From positions 1-14,866 of the forward strand of contig QBLP01000020.1 of NCBI GenBank assembly GCA_003070825.1: DNA of 14,866 nucleotides, given 5' to 3'. Source of the DNA: Halanaerobium sp. GTDB taxonomy: Bacteria; Bacillota; Halanaerobiia; Halanaerobiales; Halanaerobiaceae. The position numbers and the translations under genes were made by a program. Position 1 is the stretch's first letter, and each line of letters begins with the position of its first letter. The notes below the pieces were generated by a model, which did not search any database, was not told the DNA's origin, and saw only the letters and a list, made by a program, of their open reading frames with translations. Below are positions 5,946 through 13,921 of this stretch, one piece after another.

Positions 5946-6989
5946 ATGATTGAAGTTATTATCTATCTGTCAAGCGGCCTCTTTTTAGGCTGGTCTTTAG
6001 GTGCCAATGATGCAGCCAATATTTTTGGAACTGCAGTTGGCAGTAAAATGGTCAAATTTTCAACAGCTGCTCTGATTATGACAATTTTTGTAATTCTGGG
6101 TTCAGTTGTTAGTGGGGCAGGAGCATCTCATACCCTTGGAGCTCTGGGACAGGTAGGCACACTGCCGGCAGCTTTTGTAGTGGCTTTTGCAGCAGCAGTT
6201 GCAGTGTCCTGGATGACAAAATTAAGTCTGCCGGTTTCTACTTCACACTCGATTGTAGGAGGGATAATTGGCTGGAACCTTTATTCTGGTTATGCCACTG
6301 ATCTGAGTGTGCTGAGAGAAATTGTAGGAGCCTGGATATTTTCACCGGTTCTTTCGGCTTTTTTTGCTGTTGTTTTATATTTCGCTTTTAGGAAATGGCT
6401 GAATAATGCCAGAGTTCATCTGCTGCAGCTCGATTTTTATACCCGCTGGGGATTATTGATTGTTGGTGCTTTTGGAGCCTATTCTCTGGGAGCTAATAAT
6501 ATTGCCAATGTAATGGGAGTCTTTACCGGTATTATGGAGATTCCGGCTTATAATCTCAGTATTTTTAGCTTCAGTGGAGCTCAGCAGCTTTTTCTGCTGG
6601 GAGGGATTGCAATTTCCGTTGGGGTAGTAACTTATTCTAAACGTGTGATGCTTACTGTTGGCTCAAATATTATGGATATTTCTCCAATTGGAGCTTTTAT
6701 TGTTGTGCTGGCGAGCTCGACTACACTTTTTGTCTTTGCTTCAGCAGGTCTCAAAGATTTTTTAATAATGCTTGGTCTTCCTTCCTTTCCACTGGTTCCT
6801 GTATCAAGTTCTCAGGCAGTAGTGGGCGCAGTACTGGGGCTGGGGCTGGCAAAAGGTGGGCGCAATATTAATTTTAAGCTGCTGGGTAAAATTGGTGTCG
6901 GCTGGGTCCTGACTCCAATTACAGCTGCAGTCATTTCATTTTTCCTCTTATTTTTTATGCAGAATGTTTTTATTAGATCAGTAGTGTAA
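5946..6989 (+). CDS. pit: Pit-family inorganic phosphate permease
   Basis: The 347-residue, highly hydrophobic protein has about ten membrane helices arranged as two inverted repeats, the PF01384 (PHO4/Pit) pattern. Each repeat carries the signature elements: GANDAANIFGTAVGS at residues 19-33 and LGANNIANVMG at 181-191, followed by PVSTSHSIVGGIIG and PVSSSQAVVGAVLG. These transporters move inorganic phosphate with H+ or Na+ at low affinity; some members take sulfate instead. The length is short compared with the roughly 500 residues of E. coli PitA because the long central loop is missing, as in many archaeal and Gram-positive members. The second signature has Asn185 where Asp is common. ATG 5946 follows GGTGGTG. 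The DUF47 gene just upstream supports a phosphate role. Confidence 0.92.
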   Translation: MIEVIIYLSSGLFLGWSLGANDAANIFGTAVGSKMVKFSTAALIMTIFVILGSVVSGAGASHTLGALGQVGTLPAAFVVAFAAAVAVSWMTKLSLPVSTSHSIVGGIIGWNLYSGYATDLSVLREIVGAWIFSPVLSAFFAVVLYFAFRKWLNNARVHLLQLDFYTRWGLLIVGAFGAYSLGANNIANVMGVFTGIMEIPAYNLSIFSFSGAQQLFLLGGIAISVGVVTYSKRVMLTVGSNIMDISPIGAFIVVLASSTTLFVFASAGLKDFLIMLGLPSFPLVPVSSSQAVVGAVLGLGLAKGGRNINFKLLGKIGVGWVLTPITAAVISFFLLFFMQNVFIRSVV

Positions 6990-7074
6990 ATTTACAGTTA
7001 AACTGCAGAAGCTGATTTTAAAGGCTTAACTAGATAATTTTTATAAGTTAATAAGTTTTTGGAGAGGTGATAAG

Positions 7075-8415
7075 ATGTTTGAAAATATTCAGCTGGAGGG
7101 TTATCTGCAGCTGATCATAGAAAAAATAGAAAATAATCTATTAGTCTGGTCCAATTTGATCGAATTAATTATTTTTGCTTTACTTACAGCTGCAGCTTTT
7201 TTCCTGGCAAAATTTTTATACAGCCATGCAGATGATCTGTTGGGGAAAATCAAAGCTTTAAAAGAACGCAAGAAGCTCAGGATTCTCGATAGGCTATTAT
7301 TTCCTTTGATTTTAATGATTCTGATTGGGCTCTATTATGTTGTTGCTGTTGCCTTTAGTCTGCCGGTAGTAATTATTAGTATTTTTGGAAACTTAGTTTC
7401 TGCCTGGTTGATAGTTAAGGCAATCACCCTGTTTTTCCCCCGCAATAAAATGTTTCGGTTTTTGTCCATTTTGATCTGGATTATTGCAGCCTTAAGAATT
7501 TTAAATATTTATCAGGAAACAATTAATCTGCTGGACAGTCTGGCTTTCAGCAGTGGTAATTTAAGAATTTCTCTGCTGCTGATAATTAAAGCAATTATTA
7601 TCTTCAGTGTTTTATTCTGGCTTGCCGGTAAAGTAAGCAGGATTGTTACCTCCAGAATTGACAGCAGTGACGGCCTAACACCGTCAATAAAAGTACTTTT
7701 AAATAAGATAGCTAAATTTCTAATCTTTACTTCAGCAGTCTTATTTACCTTAAGCTCGGTTGGAATCGACTTAAGTGCCTTTGCTTTCCTTGGTGGTGCT
7801 ATTGGTGTTGGCTTAGGTTTTGGACTGCAGAAGATTGTATCTAATTTTATCAGTGGAATTATTATTTTAGTTGATAAATCAATCAAGCCCGGTGATGTAG
7901 TTGAAATAGGAAATGTTTACGGCTGGGTGAGGAAGCTGGATATCCGTTTTGTCTCAGTTGTAACCCGCTCCGGTAAGGAATTTTTGATTCCAAATGAAGA
8001 TTTTATCACCAAAGAAGTGATCAACTGGTCTTACAGTGATGAACTTGTTCGAGTTGATGCAGAAGTTGGAGTTTCTTATGACAGTGATTTAAGGCAGGTC
8101 CAGGAACTGATGATGCAGGCAATTGAGGAAAAGGAAAGAATTTTGACTGACCCGGCCCCAAATGTACTCTTAATGGGCTTTGGAGATAGTTCTGTTAATT
8201 TTGAAATCCGCTTCTGGATCAGTGATCCGCGCAATGGAATTCAGAATATCCGCAGTCAGGTTTTACTTTCAATCTGGGACAACTTTAAGGAACACGATAT
8301 TGAAATCCCATTCCCACAGCGGGATTATCATTTGCGGTCACTGCCGGAGGATTTGAATAATTATTTTAAAGATAGTCAAAGAAATGAAAAAAATCCAAAA
8401 AAAGATAATCAGTAG
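7075..8415 (+). CDS. MscS-family mechanosensitive ion channel
   Basis: The 446-residue protein has an N-terminal half of about six hydrophobic helices (near residues 27-49, 71-93, 97-120, 127-144, 162-187 and 207-229). The MscS core follows: the Gly/Ala-rich pore helix at about 232-262 (AFLGGAIGVGLGFGLQKIVS), the beta domain with KPGDVVEIGNVYGWVRKLDI and KEFLIPNEDF, and the C-terminal alpha/beta domain to about residue 415. The last 30 residues are a charged Lys/Asn-rich tail. Such channels open under membrane tension and release solutes in osmotic downshock, which would suit a salt-adapted host. The ribosome binding site GGAGAGGTG at 7061-7069 sits before ATG 7075. The 85-base gap from the Pit gene has no terminator, so read-through is possible. 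The DJ-1 gene follows after 28 bases. Confidence 0.93.
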   Translation: MFENIQLEGYLQLIIEKIENNLLVWSNLIELIIFALLTAAAFFLAKFLYSHADDLLGKIKALKERKKLRILDRLLFPLILMILIGLYYVVAVAFSLPVVIISIFGNLVSAWLIVKAITLFFPRNKMFRFLSILIWIIAALRILNIYQETINLLDSLAFSSGNLRISLLLIIKAIIIFSVLFWLAGKVSRIVTSRIDSSDGLTPSIKVLLNKIAKFLIFTSAVLFTLSSVGIDLSAFAFLGGAIGVGLGFGLQKIVSNFISGIIILVDKSIKPGDVVEIGNVYGWVRKLDIRFVSVVTRSGKEFLIPNEDFITKEVINWSYSDELVRVDAEVGVSYDSDLRQVQELMMQAIEEKERILTDPAPNVLLMGFGDSSVNFEIRFWISDPRNGIQNIRSQVLLSIWDNFKEHDIEIPFPQRDYHLRSLPEDLNNYFKDSQRNEKNPKKDNQ

Positions 8416-8443
8416 CAAAATGATTTAAATGAGGAGGCTAATC

Positions 8444-8992
8444 ATGGGTAAAATATTAATTCCTTTAGCTGATGGTTTTGAAGAAATTGAAGCTGTGACT
8501 AATATTGATGTTTTAAGAAGAGCTGGCCTGGATGTGATTACAGCCGGGATTGGAAGTAAAAAGATTAATGGAGACCATGGAATAAAGATTGAGACTGATA
8601 CTGAAATTTCTGAGATTACAGCAGATGAACTGTCGGCTGTAGTTTTACCGGGTGGTATGCCTGGTGCTGCAAATTTAAGAGATAGTGCTGAATTGTTAAA
8701 ATTAATTAGAGCTGTTAATGAAAAGGGCAATTTATGTGCAGCAGTCTGTGCAGCACCGATAGTACTGGAAGCTGCTGGTATTTTAACAGACAAAAATGCC
8801 ACCAGCTATCCGGGTTTTGGAGAACAGATGGATTCAGCAAACTATCGGGAAGAAAGAGTAGTTATTGACGGCAACATTATAACGGGAAGAGGTCCTGGAG
8901 TTGCCATGGAATTTGCTTTAACTATTGTGGAATATCTACTCGACGGTAAAGAGAGAGTTGAACTGGAAAAAGCAATGCTGGTAAAAAATTAA
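8444..8992 (+). CDS. DJ-1/PfpI family protein
   Basis: The 182-residue protein of the DJ-1/ThiJ/PfpI superfamily is closest in pattern to DJ-1/YajL. It has PLADGFEEIEA with Glu16 matching DJ-1 Glu18, VVLPGGMPGA, and the nucleophile elbow AAVCAAPIVLEAAG with Cys102 matching DJ-1 Cys106. Cys98 lies nearby. TGRGPGVAMEFAL near the C-terminus is also typical. Proposed roles for the family include oxidative-stress protection and glyoxal or protein-adduct handling; which applies here cannot be told. I chose ATG 8444 because GAGGAGG at 8431-8437 is a full ribosome binding site six bases upstream, whereas the earlier in-frame ATG at 8429 would overlap it. It lies 28 bases after the MscS gene with no terminator between, and a strong terminator follows. 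Confidence 0.92.
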   Translation: MGKILIPLADGFEEIEAVTNIDVLRRAGLDVITAGIGSKKINGDHGIKIETDTEISEITADELSAVVLPGGMPGAANLRDSAELLKLIRAVNEKGNLCAAVCAAPIVLEAAGILTDKNATSYPGFGEQMDSANYREERVVIDGNIITGRGPGVAMEFALTIVEYLLDGKERVELEKAMLVKN

Positions 8993-9007
8993 ACTGATTT
9001 AATGAAT

Positions 9008-9036
9008 AAGCCTCCCCCAGATTTGGGGGAGCTTTT
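9008..9036 (+). terminator. Rho-independent terminator after the DJ-1 gene
   Basis: CTCCCCC at 9012-9018 pairs exactly with GGGGGAG at 9025-9031. The outer AAG/CTT extends the stem with one bulged C, and four T follow. It separates the MscS/DJ-1 unit from the formate dehydrogenase genes, which should therefore have their own promoter between about 9036 and 9065; I cannot identify it with confidence. Confidence 0.85.
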
Positions 9037-9078
9037 CCAAAGCTAATAAAATTAACTAAGTTGTTTAGGGGGAGTAAA

Positions 9079-9537
9079 ATGGCAGCAATTAAATTAAGTG
9101 CACTTGATCATATTTTTGAAAAATATGAGGGAAAAAAAGGCAAATTGATTCCTGTTCTGCATGAGATACAGGAAGAGGTTGGTTATCTTCCGGTAGAAGT
9201 TCAGCGCTATGTCAGCGAAAAACTGGGAGTTGCAATGAGTAAAATTTATGGAGTTATTAGTTTTTACTCGTTTTTTACAACTGAGCCCAAAGGAGAGCAT
9301 ACAATTGGAGTCTGTATGGGCACCGCCTGCTATGTCAAAGGAGCAGAAGACATTTTAAATAGGTTAAAAGAAGAATTAGGTATCGAAACTGGTCAGACAA
9401 CTGCTGATAATAAATTTACGATGACAATGACCCGCTGTTTGGGAACCTGCAGCATGGCACCGGTAATCATGATTGATGATCAGGTTCACGGCAACCTTGA
9501 AGCAGAAAAAATTCCAGAGATAATCAATAAATATTAA
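9079..9537 (+). CDS. NuoE-like [2Fe-2S] subunit of NAD(P)-linked formate dehydrogenase
   Basis: The 152-residue protein of the 24-kDa subunit family (NuoE/HndA/HylC type) has a thioredoxin-like fold. The cluster ligands are Cys79 and Cys84 (CMGTAC) and Cys120 and Cys124 (CLGTC). The N-terminal helical part contains the usual LIPVLHEIQEEVGYLP and KIYGVISFYSFF. It should carry one [2Fe-2S] cluster next to the FMN subunit encoded immediately downstream. The start is ATG 9079, seven bases after TAGGGGG at 9065-9071; the in-frame TTG at 9061 lies before that site. The stop is 16 bases before the NuoF-like gene, and the next two genes complete a formate dehydrogenase, so its partner is clear from context. 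Confidence 0.93.
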   Translation: MAAIKLSALDHIFEKYEGKKGKLIPVLHEIQEEVGYLPVEVQRYVSEKLGVAMSKIYGVISFYSFFTTEPKGEHTIGVCMGTACYVKGAEDILNRLKEELGIETGQTTADNKFTMTMTRCLGTCSMAPVIMIDDQVHGNLEAEKIPEIINKY

Positions 9538-9553
9538 TAATTGGGGTGTAAAA

Positions 9554-11155
9554 ATGGCGAAAAAAGAAATCTTAATCTGTGCCGGAACTGCCTGTTTATC
9601 TGCCGGAGCAGAGGAGATCAAAGACAAGTTTAAAGAGGAGATAAAAGAACTTAATTTGACTGAAGATTATGAAACAAAAACAGTGATCAGTAATACTGGC
9701 TGTATCGGCCCCTGCAGTTTGGGACCAATCGCGATAGTTAAAGATGACAATACCTTTTACGGTCATTTAAAAACTGAAGATGTGGCTAGAATTGTTAGAG
9801 AACATCTTTTGAATGGCAGAGTTGTAGAAGATTTATTAACTGAAGAAGAGGGAGAAAAAGTTGAAGATTTTAAAGAAATACGCTTTATGAAAAAACAGAA
9901 GCGGATTGCTCTAAGAAATACAGGAATCATTGATCCCAATAAAATTGAAGAGTATCTTGAAAGGGACGGCTATCAGGCTTTAAAAACCGTGCTGAATGAG
10001 CTGACTCCACTGGAGGTAATCGAAGAAATCAAAGCTTCGGGCCTCAGAGGTAGAGGGGGAGCTGGTTTTCCTACCGGCTTGAAGTGGAGCTTTGCCCATC
10101 AGGCAGCCGGGGAGCAGAAATACATAATCTGTAATGCAGATGAGGGAGACCCTGGTGCTTTTATGGACCGCAGTATCTTAGAGGGTGATCCCCACAGTAT
10201 TATTGAAGCAATGGCAGTTGCCGGTTATGCAATTGGTGCTGATCAGGGTTTTGTCTATGTGCGGGCAGAATACCCACTGGCAGTTAAAAACTTAAAGATT
10301 GCCATTAGGGCAGCAGAAAATAATGGTTATTTGGGCAGCAATATTTACGGCAGTGATTTTTCATTTAATTTAGAAGTGCGTGTTGGAGCCGGGGCCTTTG
10401 TCTGTGGAGAAGAAACCGCCCTGATTGCTTCAATCGAAGGCAAAAGAGGACAGCCTTCAACCAAACCACCTTATCCTGCTAATTCTGGCTTGTGGGGAAA
10501 GCCAACTGTAATCAATAATGTAGAAACTCTGGCCAATATTGTGCCGATAATTAATAAGGGCAGTCAGTGGTTCAGCAGTATTGGTACCGAAAAAAGTAAA
10601 GGGACCAAAGTATTTGCGGTGGCAGGTGATGTTAAGGAGACAGGTCTGGTTGAAGTACCAATGGGCACAACTTTAAGAGAAATTGTTTTTGAGATAGCAG
10701 GTGGAATTGCCGACGGCAAGGAATTTAAGGCAGCTCAAATCGGTGGACCTTCTGGAGGGACAATTCCCAAAGAATACTTAGACCTAAAGATAGATTATGA
10801 GTCAGTTAAGGAAGCGGGAGCGATAGTTGGCTCCGGCGGCCTGGTAATTATGGATGAAGATAATTCAATGGTTGATGTGGCAAGATTTTTTCTAGATTTT
10901 ACTGAAGATGAATCCTGCGGCAAATGTACTCCCTGCCGGGTTGGAACCAAAAGGATGCTCGATATTTTAGAAAAAATTCTGGACGGTAAAGGCAGCCAGC
11001 AGGACCTTGATAAATTAGAAGAGCTGGGAAATGTAGTTAAAGAAACCTCTCTCTGTGGACTGGGTCAGACTGCTCCCAATCCAGTTTTAAGTACACTAAA
11101 GTACTTTAGAGAAGAATACGAAGAATTAATCAATACTGCAGAGGAGGGGAATTAA
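9554..11155 (+). CDS. NuoF-like FMN/NAD(P)-binding subunit of formate dehydrogenase
   Basis: The 533-residue flavoprotein of the NuoF/HydB family has four parts in order. Residues 1-90 are a thioredoxin-like [2Fe-2S] domain with Cys9, Cys14, Cys50 and Cys54. Residues about 110-330 are the 51-kDa domain with the FMN/NAD loop GRGGAGFPTG (166-175) and NADEGDPGAFMDR (194-206). A SLBB domain follows, and the C-terminal [4Fe-4S] domain has CGKCTPC (Cys455, 458, 461) and Cys501. It should pass electrons between NAD(P)H and the iron-sulfur chain of FdhA. Unlike HydB of bifurcating hydrogenases, it lacks the extra C-terminal two-cluster ferredoxin domain, ending about 30 residues after Cys501. GGGGTG precedes ATG 9554. 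Its stop is three bases before the FdhA start codon. Confidence 0.94.
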   Translation: MAKKEILICAGTACLSAGAEEIKDKFKEEIKELNLTEDYETKTVISNTGCIGPCSLGPIAIVKDDNTFYGHLKTEDVARIVREHLLNGRVVEDLLTEEEGEKVEDFKEIRFMKKQKRIALRNTGIIDPNKIEEYLERDGYQALKTVLNELTPLEVIEEIKASGLRGRGGAGFPTGLKWSFAHQAAGEQKYIICNADEGDPGAFMDRSILEGDPHSIIEAMAVAGYAIGADQGFVYVRAEYPLAVKNLKIAIRAAENNGYLGSNIYGSDFSFNLEVRVGAGAFVCGEETALIASIEGKRGQPSTKPPYPANSGLWGKPTVINNVETLANIVPIINKGSQWFSSIGTEKSKGTKVFAVAGDVKETGLVEVPMGTTLREIVFEIAGGIADGKEFKAAQIGGPSGGTIPKEYLDLKIDYESVKEAGAIVGSGGLVIMDEDNSMVDVARFFLDFTEDESCGKCTPCRVGTKRMLDILEKILDGKGSQQDLDKLEELGNVVKETSLCGLGQTAPNPVLSTLKYFREEYEELINTAEEGN

Positions 11156-11158
11156 ATC

Positions 11159-13852
11159 GTGGAGATAACTATCGATAAACAAAAAATTGAAGTTGAAAAA
11201 GGAAAAACTGTCTTAGAAGCAGCGGAAGAGAACGGGATTGCGATTCCAACTCTCTGCCACAGCCCATTTTTGGAGGATGTGGGTGCCTGCAGAATGTGCC
11301 TGATTGAGGACCTTGCTGACGGCAAATTGAAAACTTCCTGTACAACTGAGGTCAAAGATGGGATGGAAGTCCTTACTAAAAGTAAGCGAGTCGAAGATTC
11401 GCGCCGGACAATTTTAGATTTATTAATTTCTGACCATCCCCTAGACTGCATGACCTGTGAGGCAGACGGCAGCTGTACTCTTCAGGATTTAGCCTATCAG
11501 TACGGGATTGAGCGCTCTTCCTATGGGACAAAATCGGAGCCCCGCTTTAAAGTTGAAAGAGATAATGAATTTATTGAGCTGGACCCTGATAAATGTATTT
11601 TATGCGGTAAGTGTATTCGAGTTGATCAGGATATTCAGTGTTCAGATGCCATAGATTTTGTGGAAAGAGGATTTCAGACTAAGGTGGGAGCAGCGAGTGA
11701 CGAAGGGCTGGGTGGAGAAGACTCGACCTGTGTTTTCTGCGGTCAGTGTGTGGAACTCTGTCCAACTGGAGCCTTAAGCTATATACCTTCTCAAAAGAAA
11801 GGTAGAGAATATAATTTTGAAAAGACTGTTACAACCTGTCCCTACTGTGGAGTCGGCTGTCAGCTGGAACTAAAGACAAAGGATAGAAAGGTAATTGAAG
11901 TTGGCTCAGTTTACCGAGAGGGTACTCCCAATCCCTATGGTGAAGCCTGTGTTAAGGGAAGGTTTGGTTATGATTTTATCAACCATCCTGACCGGCTCAA
12001 AAAACCATTAATCAAAAGAAATGGTAAATTTGAAGAGGCAGAATGGGAGGAAGCCCTGTCACTGGTAGCAGAAAAGCTGACTGAAATTAAGGATGAATAT
12101 GGTGGCCGAGCTCTGGCAGGTTTGAGCTCTGCTAAATGTACTAATGAAGAAAACTACTTAATGCAGAAATTTATGCGGGCTGTAATCGGGACAAACTCTG
12201 TTGACCACTGTGCCCGTTTATGCCATGCCTCTACAGTTGCCGGCCTGGTTAAAGCTTTCGGCTCGGGGGCAATGACTAACTCGATCAGTGAAATTGAAGG
12301 TTCAGATCTGATCTTTGTAATTGGCTCCAATCCAACTGAAAACCATCCGGTAATCGGTAGTAAGATGAAAAAAGCTCATAAAAATAGGACAAAATTAATT
12401 GTAGCAGATCCCCGCCAGATTGAATTATCCGGCCTGGCAGAAGTAGCAGTCCAGCAGCAGCCCGGTACAGATGTGGCTTTGCTCAACGGTCTGATGCATG
12501 TGATTATCGAGGAAGGACTGGCTGATCAGGAATTTATTGCAGAGCGAACCGAAAACTATGAGTATCTGGCTTCAGTTGTTGAAGACTATACTCCCGAAAA
12601 AGTAGCAGAGATCACGGGAGTAGAGGCAGCTAAAATTAAAAAAGCAGCCCGACTTTTTGCTGAGGCAGATAAGGCAGCAATCTATTTTGCTATGGGTATC
12701 ACTCAGCACAGAACCGGTACAGATAATGTGCTTTCTGTAGCTAATTTAGCACTGCTGACCGGAAACGTCGGTAGAGAAAGTACAGGTGTTAACCCACTCC
12801 GCGGCCAGAATAATGTTCAGGGTGCCTGTGACCTGGGAGCTTTATCCAATGTTTACCCTGGTTATCAGTCAGTTGAAGACCCCGAGATAAAAGAAAAGTT
12901 TGCCCGGGCCTGGGAAACAGAAGAACTTTCAGCTGAGGTCGGCTTAACTGTGGTTGAAATATTTAAGCAGGCGGGTGAAGATATTAGAGGCCTCTATATC
13001 ATTGGCGAAAACCCGGTGATTTCTGATCCGGACCAGCGTCATATAGAAGAAGCACTAGACAGTTTAGATTTTCTGGTTGTAGAAGATATCTTTTTGACTG
13101 AAACTGCTCAATTTGCTGATGTTGTACTGCCGGCTGCCTGTTTTGCAGAAAAAGAAGGTACCTTTACTAATACCGAGCGCCGGATTCAAAAAGTTAATAA
13201 GGCAATTGAGCCTCCTGGAGAGGCCAGAGCTGACTGGAAGATTATCTCCGAAATTTCTACCAGAATGGGTTATCAGATGAACTATGATTCTCCTGCTGAT
13301 ATCATGGCAGAAATTGCAGAAGTCACTCCAATTTATGGTGGTATTTATGCAGATCGTCTGGGAGATAAGGGTCTGCAGTGGCCCTGTAAAGATCGAGAAG
13401 ATCCTGGTACTAAGTTTTTACATCAGGGAGAATTTGCCCGGGGCAAGGGTAAGTTTCATCCGGTAACTTATATTCCACCAGCTGAAGAAGTGGATGATGA
13501 GTATGACTATATTATGATGACCGGAAGAATGCTCTATCACTTTCATACCGGAACGATGACCAGAAATTCGGAGCCAATTGATAAACATGAGCCCGATGCC
13601 TATCTTGAAATTAATAAAAAGGATGCTAAAAAGTTGAGAATTAAAGAGTGGGATCGGGTCAGGGTGACTTCCCGCCGGGGTGAGGTAGAAACCAATGTCC
13701 GAATTGGAGACAGAGTCCAGCCGGGGCAGATCTTTATGCCGTTCCACTATGCAGAAAGCCCGGCGAACAGACTGACCAATCCTGTTCTGGATAAAGATGC
13801 AAAAATCCCGGAGCTTAAAGTAACAGCAGTGAAGATTGAGAAAGTGGAATAA
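11159..13852 (+). CDS. fdhA: Formate dehydrogenase catalytic subunit with NuoG-like iron-sulfur N-terminus
   Basis: The 897-residue protein resembles Moorella-type FdhA. The [2Fe-2S] ligands are Cys33, 44, 47 and 61. The His-Cys3 [4Fe-4S] site is His93, Cys97, 100 and 106. A ferredoxin-like pair follows: Cys146, 149 and 152 with Asp156 where the fourth Cys is expected, then Cys191, 194, 197 and 201. The molybdopterin enzyme core begins at about residue 225 with [4Fe-4S] ligands Cys227, 230, 234 and 264. The active site reads DHCARLCHAST: Cys355 is coded by TGC (12221-12223), not a selenocysteine TGA, and His356 follows. The C-terminal pterin-binding domain covers about 770-897. It should oxidise formate or reduce CO2 at a Mo or W bis-pterin centre in the cytoplasm. 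The start is GTG 11159, after GAGGAGGGG at 11141-11149. Confidence 0.95.
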   Translation: MEITIDKQKIEVEKGKTVLEAAEENGIAIPTLCHSPFLEDVGACRMCLIEDLADGKLKTSCTTEVKDGMEVLTKSKRVEDSRRTILDLLISDHPLDCMTCEADGSCTLQDLAYQYGIERSSYGTKSEPRFKVERDNEFIELDPDKCILCGKCIRVDQDIQCSDAIDFVERGFQTKVGAASDEGLGGEDSTCVFCGQCVELCPTGALSYIPSQKKGREYNFEKTVTTCPYCGVGCQLELKTKDRKVIEVGSVYREGTPNPYGEACVKGRFGYDFINHPDRLKKPLIKRNGKFEEAEWEEALSLVAEKLTEIKDEYGGRALAGLSSAKCTNEENYLMQKFMRAVIGTNSVDHCARLCHASTVAGLVKAFGSGAMTNSISEIEGSDLIFVIGSNPTENHPVIGSKMKKAHKNRTKLIVADPRQIELSGLAEVAVQQQPGTDVALLNGLMHVIIEEGLADQEFIAERTENYEYLASVVEDYTPEKVAEITGVEAAKIKKAARLFAEADKAAIYFAMGITQHRTGTDNVLSVANLALLTGNVGRESTGVNPLRGQNNVQGACDLGALSNVYPGYQSVEDPEIKEKFARAWETEELSAEVGLTVVEIFKQAGEDIRGLYIIGENPVISDPDQRHIEEALDSLDFLVVEDIFLTETAQFADVVLPAACFAEKEGTFTNTERRIQKVNKAIEPPGEARADWKIISEISTRMGYQMNYDSPADIMAEIAEVTPIYGGIYADRLGDKGLQWPCKDREDPGTKFLHQGEFARGKGKFHPVTYIPPAEEVDDEYDYIMMTGRMLYHFHTGTMTRNSEPIDKHEPDAYLEINKKDAKKLRIKEWDRVRVTSRRGEVETNVRIGDRVQPGQIFMPFHYAESPANRLTNPVLDKDAKIPELKVTAVKIEKVE

Positions 13853-13884
13853 AATAATAGAGCAGTAAAATTTGAATAAATCTA

Positions 13885-13917
13885 AAAAACCACACCAGTA
13901 TTTTTGGTGTGGTTTTT
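13885..13917. terminator. Bidirectional terminator between convergent genes
   Basis: AAAAACCACACC at 13885-13896 pairs exactly with GGTGTGGTTTTT at 13906-13917, giving a T-run on the plus strand and, because the left arm is preceded by A-rich sequence, on the minus strand too. It lies between the fdhA stop (13852) and the stop of the minus-strand HTH-HD-GYP gene (13922), so it can serve both. Confidence 0.9.
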
Positions 13918-13921
13918 ATTA

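Noticed and set aside
7512..7886. Minus-strand open frame within the MscS gene (and similar ones at 2319-2582, 8425-8802, 11152-11451 and 13418-13747)
   Set aside because: They mirror strongly supported plus-strand genes, lack ribosome binding sites and have shadow-type composition rich in Ile, Ser and Pro.
11150..11165. Frameshift or broken ferredoxin tail at the end of the NuoF-like gene
   Set aside because: The stop is followed after three bases by a well-placed GTG start and a full ferredoxin N-terminus for FdhA; no remnant of a two-cluster domain lies in other frames.
12206..12235. Selenocysteine codon in FdhA
   Set aside because: The active-site codon is TGC, the reading frame contains no internal TGA, and no SECIS hairpin is needed.
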